Shown in pieces: positions 17,571 to 26,936 of a stretch of DNA of 58,740 nucleotides. Under the pieces are notes generated by a model, which saw nothing but the letters and a program-made list of their open reading frames with translations, was not told where the DNA came from and did not search any database. This DNA comes from CAZFDT01 sp964518335 (GTDB lineage: Bacteria; Planctomycetota; Phycisphaerae; Phycisphaerales; Phycisphaeraceae), in the NCBI GenBank assembly GCA_964518335.1, contig CAZFDT010000030.1:1-58740 (forward strand). Direction: 5' to 3'. The position numbers were made by a program, and so were the translations under genes. How positions within the stretch are numbered: the first letter of the stretch is position 1; the number at the start of each line of letters is the position of its first letter.

Positions 17571-19934
17571 ATGATCGATGATGTGGTCAAGCGAGCGACA
17601 CACCGGCTGCGCGACGACCGCGAGTTGCAGTTGGACGTGGCCCACGAGTTGCAGACGCACCTGGACTCGGCCGTGGGCGAGTACCGTCGGGCGGGGTACG
17701 GCGACGACGACGCCCGGCAGGCGGCGGCGAAGGACCTGGGCGACCCCGACGACCTGGCTGCGGATCTGTGGCAGGCCAACCGCTTCCGCATGCGTCTGCG
17801 CTCGATCGCCTGGTGGATCGCCCGTGCGACGTTGCTCCCGGCGTGCATCATCGCCACGGCATGGTTCCTGTTCACGGGCATTGCGTCGCAGACGATGATG
17901 ACCGAGTTCACCCCGCGGTCTGGCGGCTTCTACTCAGCGTTAGCGCGCCGGTGGGTCGAGCAACGCATCAACGCGACGATGACGCCGCAGCAGTGGCTGA
18001 TCTTCTACGGCGATCACGCGGCGCCCACGCTGGCCCGACGATGGCAAGCCCTGCGCGACGCCCATCCAAACGAGCCGCTCTACCAACTCAACTACATCAA
18101 CGCGATCATGAGCGACGAGGGCTCCCCGCTGTCGACCGACCCCAACCCGCAGGTGCTGGACCCATTCCTCGCGGAACTGGAGCGCGGCAAGCCGCTGGAC
18201 CCGGACAACGGCATCTACGCCTACCTTCGCGCCGTGGTGATGCTTCACGAAGTCAAGCTCGTCAACGACGAATCGCACAGCGTCTTGACTCTGAACGCCG
18301 ATGGCACGCGGTCGCCTTCGTACCCGACGGTATTCGCCGACGGCACTGCGCCCGCGGGTCTCGACGAGGCCCTCGTATTGCTGCGGGCGGCAGCGACACA
18401 TCGTCACCTGTCGCTGCACACGCTGGACATGCTCCGCCACCGCATCGAGCAGTTGCCTCCGCCCCGATCCATGCGCGAGTACGTCTATCGCGTCAGCCAG
18501 GCCATCAGCATGCTGCTGCCGACGCTGTCGCATCAGCGCCATGTCGCCCGGGTCCTCTCGACCCAGGCGATTCGCCTGGCCGATCAGGGCGACGGCGAGG
18601 GGGCGCTGGCGCTGATGGACCTGCTGCAGCGGATCACGCAGATGCAGTCGGCGGCGGCGGAGACGCTCATCGAGATCCTCGTCGCCCAATCGACGGCGTA
18701 TATCGAGTTGGTCACACGGGTCCAGGTTCATCAGGCGCTTGGCGACGAGACGGCCGCCGCGCAGGCACAGGAGGCGATGGATGCGCACTACCGGCGATTC
18801 CGCGAGCTGTGGTACGGCGATCCGCAGGCGGCGCAGGTGGCCGAAAAGGTCAAGCGGGCGGGCGTGCTGCTGAGCCAGTTGATGCCGGCGGTTCCGGGAT
18901 ACGACGTGGATGTGGCGTCGTTTCGCAAGGCGGAGTACACGCTGCTGGATCGCGGGGCGCTGGCGACGCTGCTGTTGCTGCTGGTCGTGCTGGCAATGCT
19001 GTGTGGAACCGTCGGACTGTGGCGACTGGCGCGAACGCCGGAAGCAGCGCGGCGGCCGGTGCTGCTGTGGCCGGGCTGGCGGCGCTACGCCCGGGTGATG
19101 GCGCTGGCGGTGCTGCTGCCGGTGGCGCTGTTCGCGGTGTTCACGGCGACGCCGTGGAGCGGCCGGCAGTGGGGGCTGAACTATCACCCCGCCGCGGCGT
19201 TCTGGCACGCGCCGCTGATCGTGCTGATGCTGCTGCTGATCTGGAACGTGGGTTCGTCGATGCTGCGCCGCCGCGCGGCCGAAGTGGGGATGGCCGTGCC
19301 GACGCCGCTGCGCTGGTGGATCGAAGCCCTGCTGGCGCTGGGCATGGCGGCGCTGTTGGGATGGGCGGTCCTGTTCTCGTGGGGACGGCTTGCGCAGCGT
19401 AACGCATCGTGGGGGTTGCCGGCGCTGCTGTGGAGCGGGCTGGTGCTGGCTCTGTGGGGACAGATCGGCTGGCAGATCGTCTGGATGCACGGGGTTGATA
19501 GGCCGACGGCACGCCTGGCCAGGGGTCTGCTGCTGGGGCTTGCGGTGGGGACCGGGGTGGCTGCGTTTCTCTCAGCGGTCGTGTGGCTCACCGTTCCGAG
19601 CATCGATCGGGGCGCGTTTGTCGTGGTCGCGAGTCTGTGCAGCCTCGTCGGCGGGCTACTTGCAGGCTGGCTCTGGCTGCCGCCGCGTCAGGGGCGCACG
19701 CGCTGGTTTGCAGTCTCGGCGACGCGGTCGATGACGCCGCTGTTCGCCGGGGCGGGGCTGCTGCTGGCGGTGACGGTCGGGGCGCTGCTGCACTGGCACG
19801 AGGCGATGCTGGCGGCGGAGATGGTCGAGCAGTCGCAGGTCTTCGTGGACCTCGAGATCGATAGGTCCGACGCGAAGCTGTTGCGTGCGGACCTGGCGCA
19901 GGGCGCGCCTCGACCACCTCGGTTGCCACGATGA
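17571..19934 (+). CDS. Large multi-pass membrane protein with permease-prefix-like N-terminus
   Basis: A 787-residue protein. Residues 1-70 form the helical, cytoplasmic segment ELQLDVAHELQTHLDSAVGE with DDARQAAAKDLGDP that is typical of proteins paired with PadR (permease prefix domain 1). One membrane helix follows at about 82-105, then a long soluble, TPR-like helical region (about 115-450), and finally eight or so membrane helices (455-760) in a Leu/Ala/Trp-rich block. No ABC ATPase, FtsX or MacB motifs are visible, so transport activity is not established. It is translationally linked to padR. I do not know its function. Confidence 0.85.
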   Translation: MIDDVVKRATHRLRDDRELQLDVAHELQTHLDSAVGEYRRAGYGDDDARQAAAKDLGDPDDLAADLWQANRFRMRLRSIAWWIARATLLPACIIATAWFLFTGIASQTMMTEFTPRSGGFYSALARRWVEQRINATMTPQQWLIFYGDHAAPTLARRWQALRDAHPNEPLYQLNYINAIMSDEGSPLSTDPNPQVLDPFLAELERGKPLDPDNGIYAYLRAVVMLHEVKLVNDESHSVLTLNADGTRSPSYPTVFADGTAPAGLDEALVLLRAAATHRHLSLHTLDMLRHRIEQLPPPRSMREYVYRVSQAISMLLPTLSHQRHVARVLSTQAIRLADQGDGEGALALMDLLQRITQMQSAAAETLIEILVAQSTAYIELVTRVQVHQALGDETAAAQAQEAMDAHYRRFRELWYGDPQAAQVAEKVKRAGVLLSQLMPAVPGYDVDVASFRKAEYTLLDRGALATLLLLLVVLAMLCGTVGLWRLARTPEAARRPVLLWPGWRRYARVMALAVLLPVALFAVFTATPWSGRQWGLNYHPAAAFWHAPLIVLMLLLIWNVGSSMLRRRAAEVGMAVPTPLRWWIEALLALGMAALLGWAVLFSWGRLAQRNASWGLPALLWSGLVLALWGQIGWQIVWMHGVDRPTARLARGLLLGLAVGTGVAAFLSAVVWLTVPSIDRGAFVVVASLCSLVGGLLAGWLWLPPRQGRTRWFAVSATRSMTPLFAGAGLLLAVTVGALLHWHEAMLAAEMVEQSQVFVDLEIDRSDAKLLRADLAQGAPRPPRLPR

Positions 19935-20045
19935 ACATCGGGTGCTGTGCCACGCCACTGTCCGTTACACCAAACCGTGCTGGAAAAAACCGCAGTGAGA
20001 CTATGCGCCGCGCGGGGCGGGGGTAGAATGAAGTGTTGCAGTGGA

Positions 20046-20250
20046 CGGGGGGAGAGGCGGGGGTTCAGGGACCGGGGACCGGGGATCAGGGTCGGAAGGC
20101 AGAATGCAGAATGCAAAGGACAAAAGGCGGAAGGGATCGGGGAGCAGGGAGCAGGGGTCGCAAGGCAATGGGAGTGGCCGCATGACGTGGTTTGGCTTCA
20201 CATCATCCATGAGCCATCAGCCATCAGCCATGGCCCGGAGGGCCACTGCC
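20046..20250. repeat. Intergenic region of word-like tandem repeats
   Basis: The 407-base gap 19935-20341 holds no gene I can support. It is made of very short tandem units: ACCGGGG twice near 20071, CAGAATG twice near 20100, GAGCAGG twice near 20141, and GCCATCA three times near 20212-20230. A small hairpin, TGGCCC-GGA-GGGCCA, is at 20231-20245. Similar units appear at 45274-45403. Confidence 0.7.
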
Positions 20251-20341
20251 AGGATGGCAGGCGCATCGTGTGGTGAAGATGAAAACCCAGTGATTCCGAT
20301 TAATGACGCCTGGCACAGGTGGGCCATGTCGGGGGTGGTCG

Positions 20342-20908
20342 TCACTTGCTCGCCAGCATGCCGCTTTGTCGGGCGTAGGCGAAGACGCCGCCGGCTTCAA
20401 TGATAGGCTTCACGTCACCCAGGGGTTTGAGGGTGAACGTTTGGCCGGTGGTGTGGTCGGTGAGGGTGGCGGTGTCCAGATTGACTTCGACGTCGTTGCC
20501 GGTCTTGATGGCCTCGACGAGCCGGGCGTTGCACTCGCAGGGGAGGAGGTAGCCGCCGTTGACGCAGTTGCGGAAGAAGATGCGGGCGTAGAACTCGGCG
20601 ACGACGACGGTGGCGCCGGCCTCGGCGATGGCGAGGGGGGCGTGCTCGCGCGAGCTGCCGCAGCCGAAGTTCCTGCCGCCGATGACGATGCGGTACTCGG
20701 TCTTGAACTGGCCCTCGGGGACAAAGCGGGCGTGGCCGTCGGGCAGGCCCATCTGGCCCTTGGGCACGCCGGCCATGGCGTACATGCCGAAGTATTTGCG
20801 TTCTTCGGGGTCGGAGGGGTTAAAGGCCAGGTACTCGGCGGGGATGATCTGGTCGGTGTCGATGTCGTCGCCGAGCACGTACGCCTTGCCGCGGATGATG
20901 CTGTCCAT
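20342..20908 (-). CDS. leuD: 3-isopropylmalate dehydratase small subunit
   Basis: LeuD is the small, substrate-specifying subunit of isopropylmalate isomerase in leucine synthesis. The 188-residue protein has the family start GKAYVLGDDIDTDQIIPAEY, the substrate loop IGGRNFGCGSSREHAPLAI, and FYARIFFRNCVNGGYLLP. The large, iron-sulfur subunit (LeuC) is not in the window and the gene appears alone. A TATACT -10 box (20933-20938 on the minus strand) and AAGGA before the ATG at 20908 indicate a short leader. It could also serve the related homoaconitase or citramalate-derived substrate, since small subunits are hard to tell apart. Confidence 0.92.
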   Translation of the reverse strand: MDSIIRGKAYVLGDDIDTDQIIPAEYLAFNPSDPEERKYFGMYAMAGVPKGQMGLPDGHARFVPEGQFKTEYRIVIGGRNFGCGSSREHAPLAIAEAGATVVVAEFYARIFFRNCVNGGYLLPCECNARLVEAIKTGNDVEVNLDTATLTDHTTGQTFTLKPLGDVKPIIEAGGVFAYARQSGMLASK

Positions 20909-21039
20909 GATGAGGTCCTTGTCGGGGAGGAAAGTATAGTGGGTTTTGCCGGGGGCGGCCGCCACTTGTGAGATGGGCGGTTTGGCCTTATTTTGCCCAC
21001 ATCGGGGCTGGTCCCGCATCGCCATGGAGGGCGACAGGC

Positions 21040-23505
21040 TTGGCACGAACCCGCAAACGCAAAGACGACGACGGAAACCTCTTCGACGGATCCTCCCCCG
21101 CCGCCACCGCCTCCGGGGGGAACGGCCAGACGCCGGGCATTGTGCCCGTCCGCCTGCACGAGGCCGCCCGCGTCCGCTACCTCAACTATGCCCTGTCGGT
21201 CATCACCAGCCGGGCTTTGCCCGACGTGCGTGACGGCATGAAGCCGGTGCAACGCCGCATCCTTTTCACGATGTGGCAGAACGGCCTGGACGCCACCGCC
21301 AAGCATCGCAAGTCGGCGACCGTCGTCGGCGACGTCATGGGCCGCTACCACCCCCACGGCGACTCGGCGATCTACGAGGCCCTCGTGCGTATGGCCCAGC
21401 CCTGGGTCATGCGCTCCACGCTCATCGACGGGTCGGGCAACTTCGGCTCCATCGACGACGACCCGCCCGCGGCCATGCGGTACACCGAGTGTCGTCTCAC
21501 GCCCATCGCCGCCGAGCTGCTGGGTGAGATCGACCAGAGCACCGTGCCGTTTCGCCCCAATTTCGATGGCACGCGCAACGAGCCGGTGATCCTGCCCGCG
21601 CGCTTCCCCGCCCTGCTGGTCAACGGCTCCAGCGGCATCGCCGTGGGCATGGCGACCAACATCCCCCCGCACAACCTGGGCGAAGTCTGCCGCGCCGCCC
21701 TCAAGCTGATGGACGATCCGGAGATCAAGCCCTATCAGCTCATCGCCAAGGACGCGATCCAGGGCCCCGACTTCCCCACCGGCGGCCTGATCCTCAACAG
21801 CCAAACCGAGCTGCGCGAGATTTACAAGACCGGAGCTGGCGCCGTACGCATGCGCGGCACGGTCGAGTCCGGGCCCATCACCCGCGGTATCAAGAAGATT
21901 TACATCACCAGCATTCCCTACGGCGTGTGCAAAGCCACCCTCGTGGCCCAGATCGCCGAGGTCGTCGTCTCGCGCAAGCTGCCTCTGGTTCTCGACGTCC
22001 GCGACATCTCCACCGACGACGTGCGCATCGAGTTGGAGCTGAAGAAGGACGCAGACGAGCAGATGGTGCTGGCGTATCTCTACAAGCACACCGCGCTGCA
22101 GTCGAGCTTCAACGTCAACCTGACGTTCCTCGTGCCCACCGAGAACCCCGAGGTGGCGCGGCCCAACGAGCCGGGCGAACGCAACATCAAGACGATGTTG
22201 TGGCACTTCCTCCACTTCCGCCTCGATGTGGTGACCAACCGGCTCGAACACGAGCTGGATTCGCTCAACCGCCGCATCCATATCCTCGAAGGCTTCGAGC
22301 TGGTATTCGACGCGCTGGACGAGATCATCAAGATCATCCGTGCCAGCGACGGCAAGGCGGACGCGGCGGGCAAGATCATCAAGCGATTCAAGCTCGACGA
22401 GGAGCAGACCGACGCCATTCTCGAACTCAAGCTTTACCGTCTGGCGAAGCTGGAGATCCTCGTCATCCAGCAGGAACTCAAGGACAAACGCAAACGTGCC
22501 CGCGAGATCCGCAAGCTGCTGGAGGAAAAGGACGCCAAGGGCCGCTGGAGCATCGTGCGTGACGAGGTGCAGGAGATCATCGATAAATACGGCAAGCTCG
22601 ACGTCAACAAGCGGCGCAGCCAGTTCACCGACGTCGAGGATGAGCCGGCGTTCACCGCCGAGGACTTCATCATCGACGAGGATAACCACGTGCTGGTGAC
22701 GCGCGACGGGTGGATCAAGCGTCAGAAGGAGATCAAGGACCCGTCCAGCACACGACTGCGCGAGGGCGACAGCGTGCTCACCGTCGAGGCCGGCTCGACC
22801 CGGGCGACGATCGTGTTTTTCTCGAACTTTGGCGTGGCTTATTCGTGCAGAATCATCGACGTGCCCGCCACGACGGGTTACGGCGAACCGATCCAGAAGC
22901 TGTTCAAGCTCAAAGATGGCGAGAAGATTGTCGCTGCACTGAGCCTCGATCCCAAGGCCATCGGCGACATCGGGAAAGTGCCCGAGAGCGAGGGCAACGG
23001 TGAGCCGACGATTCCGCCCACGCACGCCGTTGCCGCCACGAGCGATGGTTACGCCCTGCGTTTCAGCCTCGCGCCGTTTGTCGAACCGAGCACCCGCAGC
23101 GGCCGCAGGTACGCCCGTCCTTCCACGTCCGGGAGTGCGGAGGCCCGTGCCGTCGGCGTCGCCGCGATCAACGGCAAGGAGATTCTCATCGCCGCCGCAC
23201 GTTCCGGCCGCGCCCTGCTCTGCAAAGCCAAAGAGGTCAACTTCCTCGCCGGGCCCGGTAAGGGCGTCCTGCTCATGAAGCTCGCCAAGGACGACGCCCT
23301 GCTGGGCTTCATCGCCGCCACCGATGACCGCGACACGCTCGTCGTCAAGACCACGCTCGGTGGCGAACAGCGCATCAACACTGCCAAGTACGAACTCACC
23401 AGCCGCGGCGGCAAAGGCCGCGAGATCATCAAGCGCGGCCAGTTCACCGAGGTCGTCCCCGAAGAACCCAGCGTTCCGGCACTCGTCGCGGAGGTTGAGG
23501 AATGA
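21040..23505 (+). CDS. Type IIA DNA topoisomerase subunit A (ParC/GyrA family)
   Basis: An 821-residue subunit that cuts and reseals duplex DNA. It has the family start LNYALSVITSRALPDVRDGM, the region GRYHPHGDSAIYEALVRM and the catalytic tyrosine in AAMRYTECRLT. A coiled coil (ILEGFELVFDALDEII...) and a beta-pinwheel C-terminal domain follow. At the first blade the usual GyrA box is absent; the sequence GWIKRQKEIKDPSSTRLREG is of the ParC kind. A GGKG motif (SRGGKGRE) does occur about 35 residues from the end. I lean to topoisomerase IV but cannot exclude gyrase. The start is the TTG at 21040: GGAGG is 9 bases upstream. The B subunit gene follows after an ankyrin gene. Confidence 0.9.
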   Translation: MARTRKRKDDDGNLFDGSSPAATASGGNGQTPGIVPVRLHEAARVRYLNYALSVITSRALPDVRDGMKPVQRRILFTMWQNGLDATAKHRKSATVVGDVMGRYHPHGDSAIYEALVRMAQPWVMRSTLIDGSGNFGSIDDDPPAAMRYTECRLTPIAAELLGEIDQSTVPFRPNFDGTRNEPVILPARFPALLVNGSSGIAVGMATNIPPHNLGEVCRAALKLMDDPEIKPYQLIAKDAIQGPDFPTGGLILNSQTELREIYKTGAGAVRMRGTVESGPITRGIKKIYITSIPYGVCKATLVAQIAEVVVSRKLPLVLDVRDISTDDVRIELELKKDADEQMVLAYLYKHTALQSSFNVNLTFLVPTENPEVARPNEPGERNIKTMLWHFLHFRLDVVTNRLEHELDSLNRRIHILEGFELVFDALDEIIKIIRASDGKADAAGKIIKRFKLDEEQTDAILELKLYRLAKLEILVIQQELKDKRKRAREIRKLLEEKDAKGRWSIVRDEVQEIIDKYGKLDVNKRRSQFTDVEDEPAFTAEDFIIDEDNHVLVTRDGWIKRQKEIKDPSSTRLREGDSVLTVEAGSTRATIVFFSNFGVAYSCRIIDVPATTGYGEPIQKLFKLKDGEKIVAALSLDPKAIGDIGKVPESEGNGEPTIPPTHAVAATSDGYALRFSLAPFVEPSTRSGRRYARPSTSGSAEARAVGVAAINGKEILIAAARSGRALLCKAKEVNFLAGPGKGVLLMKLAKDDALLGFIAATDDRDTLVVKTTLGGEQRINTAKYELTSRGGKGREIIKRGQFTEVVPEEPSVPALVAEVEE

Positions 23506-24065
23506 TGACGCTGTTGCGCAGTCACCGCCTCGCCTGCCTCACTTGCGTCGTCGCGCTCGCCACCGGTTGCGAATCTACCCGCCCCCCTAAACCCACCATT
23601 CCCCTCACCGACGCGATCAAGAGCAACAACGTCGATCAGGTGCGTTCGCATCTCTACTGGGAGCCGGTCACGAACGATCGTGGCTACAACCTGTCTCTGT
23701 TGCCCCTGGCCGCGTCGTATGGCCACGACGAGATGGTCCTCCTGATGCTCGACGCGGGAATTCCAGTCTCGCCCAGGCTCAATCCGCCCCGCCCCGCCGC
23801 CCTGCACTACGCTGCGGCGCGCGGCCATGCCTCAACTGTCACGCTGCTGCTGTCGCGCAGCGCCCCGGTCGATCCGATCGACGAAAACGACAAGACCCCG
23901 CTGATCTGGGCCGCCGAGACCGGCCAACTCGATTGCGCCAAGCTCCTCCTTGACGCCGGCGCCAATCCCGCCCACCACGGCCGCTATGGCAGCGCCTTCG
24001 ACGCCGCGGTGAAGAACAAGCACGCGGAGGTCGCGGACCTGCTTCGCCCAGTACCCTCCAAGTGA
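23502..24065 (+). CDS. Ankyrin-repeat lipoprotein
   Basis: A 187-residue protein with a lipoprotein signal peptide (CVVALATGC at about residues 15-23) and four ankyrin-type repeats, for example PAALHYAAARGHASTVTLLL and TPLIWAAETGQLDCAKLLLD. It would be anchored in a membrane facing the periplasm and bind a protein partner. Its ATG overlaps the topoisomerase A stop (ATGATG at 23502-23507), so it is translated from the same mRNA, and the topoisomerase B gene follows 42 bases later. A periplasmic ankyrin protein inside a topoisomerase operon has no obvious reason, and no function can be given. Confidence 0.88.
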   Translation: MMTLLRSHRLACLTCVVALATGCESTRPPKPTIPLTDAIKSNNVDQVRSHLYWEPVTNDRGYNLSLLPLAASYGHDEMVLLMLDAGIPVSPRLNPPRPAALHYAAARGHASTVTLLLSRSAPVDPIDENDKTPLIWAAETGQLDCAKLLLDAGANPAHHGRYGSAFDAAVKNKHAEVADLLRPVPSK

Positions 24066-24107
24066 GAAGAGCTTTCGCCATAGGTGACCGCTCAAGGATG
24101 AGCCTCC

Positions 24108-26030
24108 ATGACCGCGACATACACCGCCAAAGACATCCAGGTTCTCGAAGGCCTCGAACCGGTGCGCAAGCGCCCGGGCATGTACATCGGGGGCGTCGGC
24201 GCCGCCGGGCTGCACCACCTCGTGTGGGAGATCCTCGACAACTCCGTGGACGAGGCCATGAACGGGCACGCCTCGGAGATCGTGGTCACACTGCACGCTG
24301 ACGGGTCGAGCGTGACCGTCAGCGACAATGGCCGCGGCATCCCCATCGACAAGCATCCCAAGACCAAGCAATCGGCGCTGGAGGTCATCCTTTGCACGCT
24401 GCATGCCGGCGGCAAGTTCGATGTGGGCAAGACCAACTACAAAACTGCCGGCGGCCTGCACGGCGTGGGCGCATCGGTCGTCAACGCCCTGTCCAAAGAG
24501 CTTGTGGCCACCGTCAAGCGCGATGGCGCCGCCTGGGAGATGCGCTTCAAACGCGGCCGGGTCGTCGCTCCGCTCAAAAAAACAGGGCCCGCACGCGGAT
24601 CGGGCACGACGGTCTATTTCCATCCTGACCCCGACATCTTCCCCCGCATCGAGTTCAATCCCGACACCATCCGCGAACGGCTCGAAATCACCAGCTATCT
24701 GCACCACGGCCTGAAAGTCGTGTTTCACGACGAGGTCAACAAGCAGAAGCACACCTTCGAGGGCGAGCTCGGTCTGGGCGATTACCTCAGGAAGATCATC
24801 GCCGGCCGCAACGCCCGCGTGGTCCACGAAACCCCTTTCGCCTTCGAACGGGAGAACGGCGACCGCGTTCAGGCCGTGCTGCAGTGGACCGAGTCCACCG
24901 ACGAGGCGATCCGCAGCTACGTCAACGGTATCCCCACGGCATCGGGCGGGACGCACGAAAACGGCCTGCGCGCCGGGCTCACCAAGGCCGTGCGCAACTA
25001 CATCGAGACGCACAACCTCACGCCTCGCGGCGTCGCCATCACTGCCGACGACATCCGCGAAGGCGTCACCGGTGTGCTGTCGATTTTCATCGCGGACCCG
25101 CAGTTTCAGGGCCAGACCAAGGATCGTCTGAACAATCCCGAGCTGCAGGCCTCTGTCGATGGTGCGATCCGCCCGGCTTTGGAGCACTGGCTCAATCACA
25201 ACCGCACGACGGCCGAGGGCATCGTCAACCGCATCGTGCTGGCCGCTCGAGCGCGCCAGGCCAGCCGCGCCGCCTCCGATGCCATCGTGCGCAAGACCGC
25301 CACCAATACCGGGCGTCTTAACCTGCCGGGCAAGCTCAGCGACTGCAGCACGACCGACCCCGACCGCGGCGAGCTGTTCATTGTCGAGGGCGACTCGGCC
25401 GGGGGCAGCGCCAAGCAGGGGCGCGACCGCCAGACGCAGGCGATCCTGCCCCTGCGCGGCAAGGTGCTCAACACCGAGGCCGCCTCGCTCGCCAAAGTGC
25501 TGGAAAACAAGGAAATTGCCGACCTCGTCACCGCCCTGGGCTGCGGCATGGGCAAGGTGTTCGACATCGGTCGCCTGCGCTACGGCAAGGTCATTCTCCT
25601 CGCCGACGCCGACTCCGACGGCCACCACATCACGACGCTGCTGTTGACCTTCTTCTTCCGCCATATGCCCGAGCTGATCCGCGAGGGCAAGCTCTACCTC
25701 GCCCAGCCGCCGCTCTATCGCATCGACATCGGCCGACAGACGCATTGGGCTCAGGACGACGCCGACAAAGAGCGCATTCTCAAGGTACACGTCAAAGGCA
25801 ACGCCAAATCTGAGATCACGCGATTCAAGGGATTGGGCGAGATGATGCCCAAGACGCTGTGGGAGACCACGCTCAACCCCGCCACGCGGCGTCTGCTCAA
25901 GATCGAGGTGCCCGACGAAGACCGCCTCAACACCGACAAGACCATCGCTGACCTGATGGGCAAGGACCCCGCCCCGCGCTTCGAGTTCATCATGGCCAGC
26001 GCGGACGAAGCCGACGAACTGGACCTGTGA
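24108..26030 (+). CDS. Type IIA DNA topoisomerase subunit B (ParE/GyrB family)
   Basis: A 640-residue ATPase subunit. The GHKL ATP-binding part shows VRKRPGMYIGGVG, EILDNSVDEAMNGHA, DNGRGIPIDKHPKTKQSALE and AGGLHGVGASVVNALS. The Toprim part has EGDSAGGSAKQGRDR with the catalytic Glu, and DADSDGHHITTLLL with the magnesium-binding Asp pair. The end is RFKGLGEMMPKTLWETTLNP. The length and lack of an insert fit ParE and short GyrB alike. AAGGA lies about 10 bases before the ATG at 24108. It is in one operon with the A subunit and the ankyrin lipoprotein. It converges with the pseudopilin gene at 26049. Confidence 0.93.
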   Translation: MTATYTAKDIQVLEGLEPVRKRPGMYIGGVGAAGLHHLVWEILDNSVDEAMNGHASEIVVTLHADGSSVTVSDNGRGIPIDKHPKTKQSALEVILCTLHAGGKFDVGKTNYKTAGGLHGVGASVVNALSKELVATVKRDGAAWEMRFKRGRVVAPLKKTGPARGSGTTVYFHPDPDIFPRIEFNPDTIRERLEITSYLHHGLKVVFHDEVNKQKHTFEGELGLGDYLRKIIAGRNARVVHETPFAFERENGDRVQAVLQWTESTDEAIRSYVNGIPTASGGTHENGLRAGLTKAVRNYIETHNLTPRGVAITADDIREGVTGVLSIFIADPQFQGQTKDRLNNPELQASVDGAIRPALEHWLNHNRTTAEGIVNRIVLAARARQASRAASDAIVRKTATNTGRLNLPGKLSDCSTTDPDRGELFIVEGDSAGGSAKQGRDRQTQAILPLRGKVLNTEAASLAKVLENKEIADLVTALGCGMGKVFDIGRLRYGKVILLADADSDGHHITTLLLTFFFRHMPELIREGKLYLAQPPLYRIDIGRQTHWAQDDADKERILKVHVKGNAKSEITRFKGLGEMMPKTLWETTLNPATRRLLKIEVPDEDRLNTDKTIADLMGKDPAPRFEFIMASADEADELDL

Positions 26031-26048
26031 CGTCCGCGCCACCGTTCC

Positions 26049-26900
26049 TCAGGGAAGCACAATTTCAGTGAGGTCGGTGTCGAGGATGTAGTTGATCTTC
26101 GACGCCGAGGTATAGAGTGCGTCCACGGACTTGGCGCCGGCGTGACCATCGTAGAACAGCACATTGGCGCTCTTGCTGTGCGTCAGGTGGATCGCGGCAT
26201 CCCACGCGTCGGAGCGGCGCCTGGGGTCAAACGCCGCGATGGATCGGCCGGGGCCTGGATTGCCCGCGCCCAGGTCGCCCCAGTTGCGCAGCGACGCGCT
26301 GTCGGCGAGCCAGACGATCGCACTGGGCTGCGGCACGCGGGACAGGCGGTTGATGCGAAGCCACGGCCGCGAGTCGGGTGGGCTCAGGAGGATATGCTCG
26401 ACAAATGTCCAGCCGAAGAAGGTTTTGTTGAGAGCCACCTGGAGATCGTTGTCCTTGTACATCGCGTAGCCGGCACGATAGCCCATGTCCGCGCCGTTGC
26501 CGGACCAGCGGCCCAATCGTGGCAGGTCCAGCTTGTAGGTGATGTTGTCCGGGCAACTGAAGACCGGCCCCGGGGGCAGATACTGCGTCGTCGCGGCGTT
26601 GAGACGTGTGCCCGAGTAGAACGTGGGCCAGAGATCGAGTTGGCTGCCTCCGCCGATGACGCCGTTATTCCCGGCCACGGCGGTGATGTTGCGGAAATCG
26701 GTGGCATAGACATTGAACGCGATGCCGCACTGGCGCTGATTGCTCAAGCACATCGCCGCCCGTCCCGCCGCCCGAGCCTTGCCCAGCGCGGGCAACAGCA
26801 GCGCGATCAACAGCGCGATGATCGAGACCACCACGAGCAGCTCGATGAGGGTAAATGCCCGCTGCCGGGTCGGCGTCGCATTGGAAGGCCTGGTCATCAT
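26049..26900 (-). CDS. Type II pseudopilin-like protein (prepilin N-terminal, H-X9-DG end)
   Basis: A 283-residue protein from the ATG at 26900. It has a basic leader ending TRQRAFTLIELLVVVSIIAL, which is the class III prepilin signal plus the hydrophobic helix recognised by the PilD peptidase and the type II secretion or pilus machinery. The C-terminal half has the H-X9-DG-like motif HSKSANVLFYDGHAGA that defines a very large planctomycete paralog family. Its function is unknown, although a surface or pseudopilus role is implied. A GTG at 26936, directly after the previous stop (TGAGTG), is an alternative start that would add 12 residues. It is the last gene of a five-gene minus-strand cluster. 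Confidence 0.88.
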   Translation of the reverse strand: MMTRPSNATPTRQRAFTLIELLVVVSIIALLIALLLPALGKARAAGRAAMCLSNQRQCGIAFNVYATDFRNITAVAGNNGVIGGGSQLDLWPTFYSGTRLNAATTQYLPPGPVFSCPDNITYKLDLPRLGRWSGNGADMGYRAGYAMYKDNDLQVALNKTFFGWTFVEHILLSPPDSRPWLRINRLSRVPQPSAIVWLADSASLRNWGDLGAGNPGPGRSIAAFDPRRRSDAWDAAIHLTHSKSANVLFYDGHAGAKSVDALYTSASKINYILDTDLTEIVLP

Positions 26901-26936
26901 GCGTGGCGAAGTCAGGGCGCTTGTGCGCAGTAGCAC

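Noticed and set aside
18301..19402. Alternative plus- and minus-strand frames inside the 787-residue membrane protein gene
   Set aside because: They lack helices or motifs, and the main frame continues through all membrane segments from a start coupled to padR.
20410..23025. An 871-codon minus-strand frame across the topoisomerase A gene
   Set aside because: Composition is Val/Asp/His/Arg-rich without motifs and it is opposite a clear topoisomerase gene, so it is a shadow.
23832..26042. A 736-codon minus-strand frame across the topoisomerase B gene
   Set aside because: No motifs; antisense of a well-supported gene.
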